A stretch of 64,000 nt of DNA from Salinibacter pepae (GTDB lineage Bacteria > Bacteroidota > Rhodothermia > Rhodothermales > Salinibacteraceae): positions 186,001 through 250,000 of the forward strand of contig NZ_CAMTTE010000001.1 in NCBI RefSeq assembly GCF_947077775.1, read 5' to 3'. Of this stretch, positions 43,723 to 51,226 are shown in pieces (the first letter of the stretch is position 1; each line of letters begins with the position of its first letter). The notes beneath the pieces were generated by a model. It was not told the origin of the DNA, made no database searches, and was given only the letters and a program-made list of their open reading frames with translations. The position numbers and the translations under genes were made by a program.

Positions 43723-44733
43723 ATGGCCGATCGAACCGCGCGCGAAACGCTGGGCCTCATCGTGGACGTGGTGATGATGGCCCTCATCGTCGCCAACCTC
43801 GCCCTCCTCATTGTGGACTGGGGCTTCGCCAGCCCGATCGTCCAGACGCAAATGGAAAACTACGTCCCGGCGCTATACACCTGGTACGACCAGACGATCC
43901 ACCAGCACTTTCTGCTTTACGACCTCGCGTTCGTCTCGATCTTCGTGGTCGAGATTCTCGTGCGCTGGGGCCTCGCCGTCTATCGGCAGCGCTATCACCG
44001 CTGGTTCTTTTACCCGTTCGTGCACTGGTACGACGTGCTCGGCTGCATTCCGGTCGGGTCGCTCCGTTCGCTGCGGCTGCTGCGGCTCGTCGCTATGATT
44101 CCGAAGCTGCAGCGGACCGGCCTGGTCGACCTTCGGGAGACCTATCTCTACCGGACGTTCGAGAAGTACCGCGACATCGTCCTGGAAGAAATTAGCGACC
44201 GCGTGACGGTCCGCATTATCGAGGGCCTACAGGAGGAAATCCGGACGAGCCAGGAGGTGACCACCCGCATCGGGCGCGAGGTGATTGCCCCCCAGCGGGA
44301 GGCCCTGATCGAGGCGGTGACCCACCGCCTGCAGGAGGCCACGGCGGTCGCCTACGACCACCAACAGGACGACTTTCACGAGTACCTCGACGGCGTCATC
44401 GAGGATGCCGTGCAACGGAACCGCGAGATTGGCACCCTCGCCGCCCTGCCCGGGGTCGGGCGGCCTGTGGCCTCCCTCCTCGAAAATGCCATTAGCGACA
44501 TCGTGTTCAACGTGGTGGACCGGATGGTGACCGACGTGTGCTCGTTCGACAACGACCAGGCCATCACGCAGGTCACCTCCATCTCGGCGGACGCGCTGAT
44601 GAGCCCGAAGTACGACCGCCGCCTGAACCAACTCGCCCAGTCCGTCGTGCTTCAGTCCCTGGACGTCATCAAGGACCACGTGCAAATCCGACGCTGGAAA
44701 GACGTGGAGCCGCTCGCCAACTCCCCCGAATGA
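43723..44733 (+). CDS. voltage-sensor-domain-like membrane protein without a pore
   Basis: 336 residues from ATG 43723 (or 43702). Four N-terminal helices look like a voltage sensor: S1 (about 10-32), S2 (63-87) with LLYDLAFVSIFVVEILVRW, S3 (98-112) with HWYDVLGCIP, and S4 (115-131) with Arg at 115, 118 and 121 plus Lys128 and Arg131 at three-residue spacing. No pore helices follow. Instead about 200 residues of cytoplasmic helix (ITVRIIEGLQEEIRT-like, acidic) are predicted. Family unknown; Ci-VSP, TPTE and Hv1 are the known sensor-without-classical-pore proteins. The HemW-like gene starts 11 bases downstream. Confidence 0.75.
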   Translation: MADRTARETLGLIVDVVMMALIVANLALLIVDWGFASPIVQTQMENYVPALYTWYDQTIHQHFLLYDLAFVSIFVVEILVRWGLAVYRQRYHRWFFYPFVHWYDVLGCIPVGSLRSLRLLRLVAMIPKLQRTGLVDLRETYLYRTFEKYRDIVLEEISDRVTVRIIEGLQEEIRTSQEVTTRIGREVIAPQREALIEAVTHRLQEATAVAYDHQQDDFHEYLDGVIEDAVQRNREIGTLAALPGVGRPVASLLENAISDIVFNVVDRMVTDVCSFDNDQAITQVTSISADALMSPKYDRRLNQLAQSVVLQSLDVIKDHVQIRRWKDVEPLANSPE

Positions 44734-44743
44734 CCCGTCCGCC

Positions 44744-45865
44744 GTGGCTGGCCTCTACGTTCACGTGCCGTTCCGGGCAGCCCCCCGGCCCTACGACGAC
44801 GCGTACACCGTCGTCAACCCGACACCCGACGCTTCTGTCCTGGCAGCTGCGCTCGCCCGCGAGATCGACCGGCGCGCCAACCCGGTCCTGGAAGACGTGC
44901 CGATCCGGAGTCTTTACGTGGGCGGGGGCCGCCCCTCGCTCTGCCCCCTCGGGGCCCTACGCCCCCTTGTTCGTGCACTCGGTCGAGTCGTGGAGCCGAC
45001 AACGCTCGACGAGGTGACCGTGGAGCTGCACCCGGCCGACGCCTCCCCGGGGTATCTGTCTCACCTTCGCCGCCTGGGCGTTACGCGGCTGAGCATCGAA
45101 GGGCTGTCGTTCGTCGAGAAGGACTTGACCGCCGTTGGGGCCCCGCATGGCCCGGACGACCTCGTCCGCAGCATTCGGCAGGTGCGTCGGGCCGGATTCC
45201 CGCAGTTTTCCGTGGATCTCGTATTTGGCGGCGCGGGCCAGTCCCGAGCCGGCTGGAAGGCAAGCCTGCACCGGGCCGTCTCGCTGGGGGTCCCGCACCT
45301 CACGCTCCATGAGCTGGACACGGGCAACGCGGAGAAGCGCGCCGACCAGTTGGCCTTCGCCCTTACCTTTCTCCGGGCCAAGGGCTACGTCCCGTACGAA
45401 CTGACCCACTTCGCCCGGCCGGGTCACCGGTCCCTCCATCAGGAGCACGTCTACGCCCACGGGTCCATCCTGGGGCTCGGCCCCGGCGCGGAGAGCTTCT
45501 GGGCGCCCGATCTCCCCCCGTCTCCGTCAGCACGGCGGTGGTCGAACGTCGCGGACCTGACGGCGTACGTGGAGGGACTTCAGGCCGACGCCCTCCCTGT
45601 GGCCCCTGACGAGACGCCGTCGGCATCGGCCCTCGCCCGCGAGTACATGCTCCTCCGTCTCCGCACCCAGGCGGGGCTGGACCTGGACGTCCTGGCCGAC
45701 CGGTACGACCTTCGGCTCCGGGACCGGAAGGCCGATGCGCTTCGCCGCCTCCGGCGACGCGGGCTCATCCACGAGGATCCGGACCGCGTGGCCCTGACGG
45801 ACCGCGGCCGCCTTCTCACCGACGCCATCACGCGCCGGCTGCTTCGCGACCTGGGGCGGGCGTAG
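44744..45865 (+). CDS. HemW/coproporphyrinogen-oxidase-like radical SAM homologue lacking the Fe-S cysteines
   Basis: 373 residues starting with GTG at 44744. The overall sequence follows HemW: LYVHVPF at the N-terminus, the GGG-x-PS loop (LYVGGGRPSLCPL), TVELHPADA in place of E-x-NP, TRLSIEGLSF, DLVFGGAGQSRAGWKASL and the C-terminal winged-helix-like segment (EYMLLRLRTQAGLDLDVLADRY). The CxxxCxxC cluster motif is changed to Arg11, Arg15 and Asp18 with its spacing kept. So a 4Fe-4S cluster and radical chemistry are not expected. Likely a non-catalytic paralogue, perhaps a heme carrier. It follows the voltage-sensor-like gene by 10 bases. Confidence 0.8.
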   Translation: MAGLYVHVPFRAAPRPYDDAYTVVNPTPDASVLAAALAREIDRRANPVLEDVPIRSLYVGGGRPSLCPLGALRPLVRALGRVVEPTTLDEVTVELHPADASPGYLSHLRRLGVTRLSIEGLSFVEKDLTAVGAPHGPDDLVRSIRQVRRAGFPQFSVDLVFGGAGQSRAGWKASLHRAVSLGVPHLTLHELDTGNAEKRADQLAFALTFLRAKGYVPYELTHFARPGHRSLHQEHVYAHGSILGLGPGAESFWAPDLPPSPSARRWSNVADLTAYVEGLQADALPVAPDETPSASALAREYMLLRLRTQAGLDLDVLADRYDLRLRDRKADALRRLRRRGLIHEDPDRVALTDRGRLLTDAITRRLLRDLGRA

Positions 45866-45937
45866 TGTGACATACACACGGCCGACAGGCCAAGGATGCC
45901 CCAAGGACGCCCCCCTGTAACGCCGTCGCACAATTGT

Positions 45938-45967
45938 AGAATTCCCCTTTCAAGAATTCCCCTTTCA
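45938..45967 (+). repeat. 15-bp perfect tandem duplication
   Basis: AGAATTCCCCTTTCA occurs twice head to tail (45938-45952, 45953-45967), ending 9 bases before the GNAT start codon. Confidence 0.75.
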
Positions 45968-45976
45968 GTCGTCCCA

Positions 45977-46444
45977 ATGCCCGAAGTTCGCCCCGCGAGG
46001 ACGGACGCCGATCTGGACGCCGCCCGTCGCTTGTTTCGGGCATACGTCGACGGGCTGGACTTCGCCCTCGACTTTCAGGATTTTGAGGCGGAGATGAAGG
46101 CCCTTCCCGGGCCGTACGCCCCGCCGGACGGCGCCATTCTGCTGGCGGACGGGGGCGGGGAGCCCGTGGGGGTTGTGGCCGTCCGGCCGCTGGGTGAGGA
46201 GGACGTCTGCGAGATGAAACGCCTGTACGTGACGCCGGCACACCGGGGGCGGGGACTCGGGCGGGCGCTGGCGTCGGCAGTCATTGAAAAGGCCCGGACA
46301 CTGGGCTACGACGCGATGCGACTCGACACGGTGGCCTCAATGACCGCCGCACGGCGCCTCTACCGGTCCCTTGCGTTCGAGGAACGAGACGCGTACTATC
46401 ACAACCCGCTCCCGAATGCCGTCTACATGGAACGCGCCCTCTGA
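45977..46444 (+). CDS. GNAT-family N-acetyltransferase
   Basis: 155 residues from ATG 45977. The acetyl-CoA pyrophosphate loop RGRGLGRAL (in VTPAHRGRGLGRALASAV) and the preceding CEMKRLYV strand are diagnostic, and the C-terminal ARRLYRSLAFEERDAYYHNP completes the fold. It transfers an acetyl group to an amine of an unidentified substrate. An earlier open frame from 45896 is not credible because it reads through the tandem repeat. Confidence 0.88.
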   Translation: MPEVRPARTDADLDAARRLFRAYVDGLDFALDFQDFEAEMKALPGPYAPPDGAILLADGGGEPVGVVAVRPLGEEDVCEMKRLYVTPAHRGRGLGRALASAVIEKARTLGYDAMRLDTVASMTAARRLYRSLAFEERDAYYHNPLPNAVYMERAL

Positions 46445-46467
46445 TTCCCATTTTGCCGCTTCTGGAC

Positions 46468-46950
46468 ATGCGACCCGCGCCCCTCTTCGTTCTCCTCGCC
46501 CTCGGTCCATTTGTTCTCGCCGGTTGTGCGAGCGACAGTGCCACCCCCTCCACGGAAGAGGGGTTCGAGGTGGAGGGGGCCCTGGCCTTTCTCACCCCCG
46601 GCGGCGACACCCTTCGGACCATCGACGTGGACATTGCCGACACCGACGCCGAACGCAGGCGCGGGCTGATGCGACAGCGCTCGCTCGGGTACGACCGGGG
46701 CATGCTGTTCATCTTCGACTCGGTGGACGAGGGGGGAATGTGGATGAAGAACACCCCCCTTCCCCTCGACATCGTCTTCGTGGCCCCCGACTCGCAGGTC
46801 ATCAACATCGCCCGCCGCACCACGCCCTTCTCGGAGAAATCCATCGAGCCGGCCGCCCCTCGGAACTTCGTGGTGGAGGTCCGCGCCGGCTTTGCCGACC
46901 GCTTCGACCTCACCGACAGCACCCGCGTCCGGTGGACCCGATCCGAATGA
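46468..46950 (+). CDS. DUF192 lipoprotein (first of a tandem pair)
   Basis: 160 residues from ATG 46468 (a TTG 15 bases earlier is less likely). A lipobox LAGC at about 16-19 marks a lipoprotein, followed by the DUF192 domain: VDIADTDAERRRGLMRQRSL, GMLFIFDSVDEGGMWMKNTPLPLDIVF, and VVEVRAGFADRF. DUF192 proteins are small beta-barrel proteins of unknown function. The second copy starts 4 bases before or 38 bases after its stop. Confidence 0.88.
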   Translation: MRPAPLFVLLALGPFVLAGCASDSATPSTEEGFEVEGALAFLTPGGDTLRTIDVDIADTDAERRRGLMRQRSLGYDRGMLFIFDSVDEGGMWMKNTPLPLDIVFVAPDSQVINIARRTTPFSEKSIEPAAPRNFVVEVRAGFADRFDLTDSTRVRWTRSE

Positions 46951-46988
46951 CCGTTCAGTTCTCGTCCCACGCGCTACTTCCCGCCTCC

Positions 46989-47492
46989 ATGACCCGCGCA
47001 CTCGGATGCACCCTTCTGGTTCTCCCCCTACTCCTGGTTGGGCTCGCCTGCCAGAGCCCCGACGATGCCGGCTCGGCGGCGAGCGACACGACCGACACCA
47101 TCCCCTTCACGAAAGAAGGTCGTCTCACTTTTCTGCAGGACGGGGACTCGACGGTGACGATCGACCTCGAGATTGCCGACACGGACTCGGCGCGGGAGCG
47201 GGGCATGATGCAGCGCACGGGCTTTCCCAACGACCGGAGTGGGATGCTCTTCCCCTTCGACGAGGAGCAGCCCCAAAGCTTCTGGATGGCGAACACGCCC
47301 GTCGCGCTCGACATTGTCTTCGCCGACGCGGACTCGCAGATCGTCAGCATCGCCAAATACACCACGCCGTTCTCCAACGAGCGCTACGGGTCCGACGCCC
47401 CGGCCCAGTACGTCGTGGAGGTTCCGGCCGGGTTTGCCGACTCCCACGGCCTGTTGGAAGGGGACCGAATTCGGTGGCGACGAGTGGAGTAG
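46989..47492 (+). CDS. DUF192 lipoprotein (second of a tandem pair)
   Basis: 168 residues from ATG 46989 (MTRALGCTLLVLPLLLVGLAC, lipobox at Cys21); ATG 46947 overlaps the upstream stop (ATGA) and would allow translational coupling with 14 extra residues. The domain blocks match the first copy: IDLEIADTDSARERGMMQRT, GMLFPFDEEQPQSFWMANTPVALDIVF, YVVEVPAGFADSH. The pair is clearly a duplication. Confidence 0.88.
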   Translation: MTRALGCTLLVLPLLLVGLACQSPDDAGSAASDTTDTIPFTKEGRLTFLQDGDSTVTIDLEIADTDSARERGMMQRTGFPNDRSGMLFPFDEEQPQSFWMANTPVALDIVFADADSQIVSIAKYTTPFSNERYGSDAPAQYVVEVPAGFADSHGLLEGDRIRWRRVE

Positions 47493-47552
47493 GGCCGGAC
47501 GACGTGCTGCCCGGATCGGTGAGAGCGTCACAGGCCTTCTGGACGTGGTGAA

Positions 47553-47954
47553 TCAATCCGGACGCACGTACAGCGATTCGGCCCCGTCCCGGTACACGCG
47601 GCTGATCGCGAAGGTGTCTGCCCTGACGCCCCACTGCGCACCGTTCAGGTACTCGCCGTAGGTCGCCTCCCGCTTGAGCCTCCCATTGCGGTACACCTCT
47701 ACGGTGTCGCGGGCCGTGAAGATGACCGTCTCGGTCTCCCCCGTCGAACTCGGGGTCGATACGCTACGGTCCCCGTAACAGCAGACCGTGCGCCTCCACG
47801 CCCATTCCCCGCGTAGGGCCGTGGTGTCCGGCGTAAACCGGGAGAAGTCTACCCACTCGGGGCCTTGTGCCGACCCGTCAGTCCCAGTGACCGAACAGCT
47901 CAGCGCTAGGAGACATGCACACACCACCACGCAGAAAACAGGAACGCGTCGCAT
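47553..47954 (-). CDS. lipoprotein of unknown function
   Basis: 133 residues from ATG 47954. An N-terminal signal with lipobox LALSC (MRRVPVFCVVVCACLLALSC) is followed by a short beta-rich domain (WVDFSRFTPDTTALRGEWAW, ETVIFTARDTVEVYRNGRLKREATYGEYL). It resembles the lipocalin-like small lipoproteins seen in Bacteroidota. Two adjacent Cys (TVCCYGD) lie in the mature part. Convergent with the second DUF192 gene. Confidence 0.7.
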   Translation of the reverse strand: MRRVPVFCVVVCACLLALSCSVTGTDGSAQGPEWVDFSRFTPDTTALRGEWAWRRTVCCYGDRSVSTPSSTGETETVIFTARDTVEVYRNGRLKREATYGEYLNGAQWGVRADTFAISRVYRDGAESLYVRPD

Positions 47955-48088
47955 ATCAATCAGGGCACCTTCGACTCGAAGACACGGGCGTTGGGCGCGG
48001 ATTCTCCGCACATCCGCACACTGCACGTACACGTGCGCTACGCCGTACAACCACCCCGACTCGTTCAGCTACAGTCCGGCCGTTCCCG

Positions 48089-48421
48089 CTACACCCCGAA
48101 GGACTCGCCACACGCGCACTCCCGGGAGGCCTGAGGGTTGGAGAAGTGGAAGCCATCCCCGTTCAGTCCATGCGTAAAGTCGAGCTCCGACCCGTCAAGA
48201 TAGAGCCGGGTTTTTTTGTCGAAGACCACCGGCACCCCGTCGTGCTCTTCCACCTCGTCGTCGTCTTTCACGGTCGTCTCCCACCCGAGGTCGTACGTTA
48301 GCCCGGAACAGCCGCCCGGCACGACCGCCACGCGAAGAAGCGTCTCGCCCAAATCCACCTCCTCGTTCGACGCGACCGACTCAATCTGATCGAGCGCCCG
48401 ATCCGTAATCGAAATGGTCAT
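48089..48421 (-). CDS. A-type iron-sulfur carrier (IscA/SufA/ErpA family)
   Basis: 110 residues from ATG 48421. The three cluster-binding cysteines are Cys38 (GGCSGLTYD), Cys102 and Cys104 (CACGESF). It carries Fe-S clusters from the SUF scaffold to target apoproteins. It is divergent from sufB across a 335-base intergenic region rather than inside the operon, which suggests separate but possibly coordinated control. ErpA or SufA cannot be told apart by this sequence alone. Confidence 0.93.
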   Translation of the reverse strand: MTISITDRALDQIESVASNEEVDLGETLLRVAVVPGGCSGLTYDLGWETTVKDDDEVEEHDGVPVVFDKKTRLYLDGSELDFTHGLNGDGFHFSNPQASRECACGESFGV

Positions 48422-48756
48422 ATTGAGAGCAAAACGAGTCCAAAAACAGCGGGATCGTGCGTACTGCGGGCCCAAATTGAAAGTTTCTCTCGCCCCGGTT
48501 CCCCTCCAGGCCGCCCGTCGCATCGTGCCCGTGCTGCGGCCCGTCCCCGCCCCCAACGCCCGCCGAGCCAACTTCTCATAAAGATGTAACGGCCTACACG
48601 CCCGGAGGAACGACCCGGCAGCCCCCTTGTTGTAATCGCACGTTGACACGGTGATGACAGCGTAAACATCGGTTTACACTCGGGTCCGGCGCCCCGCCCG
48701 AGGGACCGGTGCCACCACCCGCATCGGATTATGCACGACACGCCAAGGGACAGCTT
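48422..48756. other. divergent intergenic region between the A-type carrier and sufB
   Basis: 335 bases with no gene. The right half contains TTGACA at 48643-48648 and the dyad at 48662-48677, a good place for promoter and operator of the suf operon. No promoter is proven: at 17 bases from TTGACA there is no -10-like hexamer. Confidence 0.5.
48662..48677. promoter_or_regulatory. 16-bp inverted repeat, candidate operator upstream of sufB
   Basis: GTAAAC-ATCG-GTTTAC, perfect 6-base arms around a 4-base centre, 80 bases upstream of the sufB start and 14 bases after a TTGACA. It is not a match I recognise for Fur, IscR or SufR. A regulator dimer site is plausible but unproven. Confidence 0.4.
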
Positions 48757-50220
48757 ATGAGCACGTCTGAGACTGAGTATCTAGAGGGAAAGGCCAGTGA
48801 GGATTACAAGCACGGCTTCTACACCGACATCGACGCCGAGACGGCACCTGAGGGCTTCACGGAGGATGTCGTCCGCTACATTTCGCAGCGCAAGGACGAG
48901 CCGCAATGGCTTCGGGACTGGCGGCTGAAGGCCTTCCGCCACGCCCGTGATCGTCTCGACAGCGGCGAAACCATCGATTGGGCGCACCTCGACTACGAGG
49001 CGCCCAAGTTCGATGAGATCAGCTACTTCTCCGCCCCGAAGGAGACAGCCAGCTACGATAGCATCGACGAGGTGCCGGACGAGATCCTGGAGACGTTCGA
49101 GCGGCTCGGCATCCCGCTGGAGGAGCAGAAAGCCCTCACCGGCGTGGCCGTCGACGCCGTGATGGATAGCGTCTCCGTAGCCACCACCTTTAAGGAGAAG
49201 CTGGAGGAGAAGGGCGTCATCTTCAAGTCCTTCGGCGAGGCCGCGAAGGAGCACCCCGAGATCGTGCGGGAGTACATGGGCACGGTCATTCCGTACACCG
49301 ACAATCTGTACGCCGCGATCAACTCGGCGGTCTTCAGCGACGGCTCGTTCGTGTACGTCCCGGAGGGCGTCACCTGCCCCATGGAGCTGTCCACCTACTT
49401 CCGCATCAACGAGGCCGGCACCGGCCAGTTCGAGCGCACGCTGATTGTCGCCGAGCCCGGTGCGTACGTGAGCTACCTGGAGGGGTGCACTGCCCCGATG
49501 CGCAAGGAGAATCAGCTCCACGCGGCGGTCGTCGAACTCGTCGCCCACGAGGACGCCGAGATCAAGTACTCCACGATCCAGAACTGGTACCCGGGCGACC
49601 CGGACACCGGGGAGGGCGGCGTCTACAACCTGGTCACGAAGCGAGGCCTCTGCAAGGGCGACAACTCCAAGATCAGCTGGACGCAGCTGGAGACCGGTTC
49701 GGCCGTGACACAGAAGTACCCGTCCGTCATCCTGGCCGGGGACGACTCGGTCGGCGAATTTTACTCGGTCGCCTTTACCAAGGGGCACCAGCAGGCCGAC
49801 ACGGGCACGAAGATGCAGCACATCGGCAAGGACACCAAGAGCACCATCATCTCGAAGGGCATCTCGGCCGACGTGGCGGACAACAGCTACCGCGGACAGG
49901 TGAAGGTGAGCAAGAACGCCGATAACGCCCGCAACTTCTCGCAGTGCGACTCGATGCTGCTCGGGCCGGACTGCGGTGCGCACACCTACCCGTACATCGA
50001 GAGCAACAACCCCTCGGCGCAGATTGAGCACGAGGCGACCACCTCGAAGGTCGGGGAGGACCAGATGTTCTACTGCCACCAGCGCGGCCTCGGCGAAGAG
50101 GAGGCGTTGAAGCTGATCGTCAACGGCTTCTGTCAGGAGGTCCTTCAGGAGCTTCCCATGGAGTTCGCCGTGGAGGCGAAGGAGCTTCTCGATATTGAAC
50201 TGGAAGGCAGCGTCGGATAG
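48757..50220 (+). CDS. sufB: Fe-S cluster assembly protein SufB
   Basis: 487 residues from ATG 48757. Core scaffold subunit of the SufBCD complex. The conserved blocks TYFRINEAGTGQFERTLIVA, YLEGCTAPMRKENQLHAAVVE and the C-terminal beta-helix end QIEHEATTSKVGEDQMFYC are present, with the Cys residues used for cluster assembly (EGCTAP, CDSMLLGPDCGA). It opens the suf operon. A hairpin lies between it and sufC. Confidence 0.96.
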   Translation: MSTSETEYLEGKASEDYKHGFYTDIDAETAPEGFTEDVVRYISQRKDEPQWLRDWRLKAFRHARDRLDSGETIDWAHLDYEAPKFDEISYFSAPKETASYDSIDEVPDEILETFERLGIPLEEQKALTGVAVDAVMDSVSVATTFKEKLEEKGVIFKSFGEAAKEHPEIVREYMGTVIPYTDNLYAAINSAVFSDGSFVYVPEGVTCPMELSTYFRINEAGTGQFERTLIVAEPGAYVSYLEGCTAPMRKENQLHAAVVELVAHEDAEIKYSTIQNWYPGDPDTGEGGVYNLVTKRGLCKGDNSKISWTQLETGSAVTQKYPSVILAGDDSVGEFYSVAFTKGHQQADTGTKMQHIGKDTKSTIISKGISADVADNSYRGQVKVSKNADNARNFSQCDSMLLGPDCGAHTYPYIESNNPSAQIEHEATTSKVGEDQMFYCHQRGLGEEEALKLIVNGFCQEVLQELPMEFAVEAKELLDIELEGSVG

Positions 50221-50238
50221 CACATTGAGCAGAGGCCC

Positions 50239-50277
50239 ACGGGGGCGTGCGACGGACAATTCCGTCCACGCTCCCGT
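50239..50277 (+). promoter_or_regulatory. large hairpin between sufB and sufC
   Basis: ACGGGGGCGTG (50239-50249) pairs with CACGCTCCCGT (50267-50277, one G-T pair), extended by GACGG/CCGTC with a 1-base bulge and a 6-base loop. A total of 16 paired bases lies within the 145-base gap. The T run after it is weak, so it may be a processing or partial-attenuation element that lowers sufC expression relative to sufB, or a 3' stabiliser. Confidence 0.6.
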
Positions 50278-50365
50278 TTGTCTTCTGCCCCGGCCTCGGG
50301 GATGAGGCCCTCCGCCCTGAAAACGATTCTCGTTTCGCACTACACCACTCACGTACGGATACGAT

Positions 50366-51136
50366 ATGGCACTTCTAGAAATTGAAAACCTGCACGTCAG
50401 CGTCGAAGACGAAGACATTGACATTCTAAAAGGCGTCGACTTGACCCTCGACACGGGCGACATGCACGCCATCATGGGCCCCAACGGCTCCGGCAAGAGC
50501 ACGCTCGCCTCGGTTCTCGCCGGGCGCGAGGAGTACGAGGTGCTGGAGGGGAGCATTCGCTACGACGGCGACGACCTTCTGGAGCTGGAGCCCGAAGAGC
50601 GGGCCGAGGAGGGCATCTTCCTCGCCTTTCAGTACCCGGTGGAGCTCCCCGGCGTGAGCATGACCAACTTCTTGAAGGAGTCCGTCAATTCGGTCCGTGA
50701 AGCGCGCGGCGAAGACGAGCTTTCCTCCACCGAGTTTCTTCAGCAGATGCGCGAGCGGGCCGACATGCTCGGCCTCGACGCCGACCTCACGAAGCGCTCG
50801 GTCAACGAGGGCTTCTCGGGGGGCGAGAAGAAGCGAAACGAGATCTTCCAGCTCGCGATGCTGGAGCCGCGCCTCGCCATTCTCGACGAGACGGACTCGG
50901 GGCTCGACATTGACGCGCTTCAAAGCGTGGCCAACGGCGTCAACAAGCTCCGCGACGGGGACCGCGGCTTCCTGGTGATTACCCACTATGAGCGCATCCT
51001 GCAGTACATCGTGCCCGACCGCGTGCACGTCATGATGGACGGTCAGATTGCACGCTCCGGCGACAAAGACCTCGCCGAGACGCTGGAGGAGCACGGCTAC
51101 GAGTGGATCCGCGAAGAGGTTGCCGCTGCCGCGTAG
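50366..51136 (+). CDS. sufC: Fe-S cluster assembly ATPase SufC
   Basis: A 256-residue ABC ATPase. Walker A GPNGSGKST is at 38-46 and the signature FSGGEKKRNEIFQL is near 149; Walker B LAILDETDSGLD follows. SufC drives conformational change of SufB-SufD during cluster assembly. The Q-loop region (LAFQYPVELPGVSMTNFL) is conserved. ATG 50366 has no Shine-Dalgarno. Confidence 0.97.
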   Translation: MALLEIENLHVSVEDEDIDILKGVDLTLDTGDMHAIMGPNGSGKSTLASVLAGREEYEVLEGSIRYDGDDLLELEPEERAEEGIFLAFQYPVELPGVSMTNFLKESVNSVREARGEDELSSTEFLQQMRERADMLGLDADLTKRSVNEGFSGGEKKRNEIFQLAMLEPRLAILDETDSGLDIDALQSVANGVNKLRDGDRGFLVITHYERILQYIVPDRVHVMMDGQIARSGDKDLAETLEEHGYEWIREEVAAAA

Positions 51137-51226
51137 CGGCCCCGGCGCCCCGAGTGCAGCGACGCCCTCGGGGTTCCCCGGCCACTTGCCCCTCCCCAAT
51201 TTTGCTCTCCAACCGACCGCTCCACC

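Noticed and set aside
45896-45976. Longer start for the GNAT gene
   Set aside because: The extra residues come from the tandem repeat and do not resemble a GNAT N-terminus.
48643-48671. Sigma70 promoter built on TTGACA upstream of sufB
   Set aside because: No -10-like hexamer at 16-18 bases; only the dyad is reported.
48781-50556. 591-codon open frame antisense to sufB and the start of sufC
   Set aside because: SufB and SufC on the plus strand are unmistakable; this frame has no family features.
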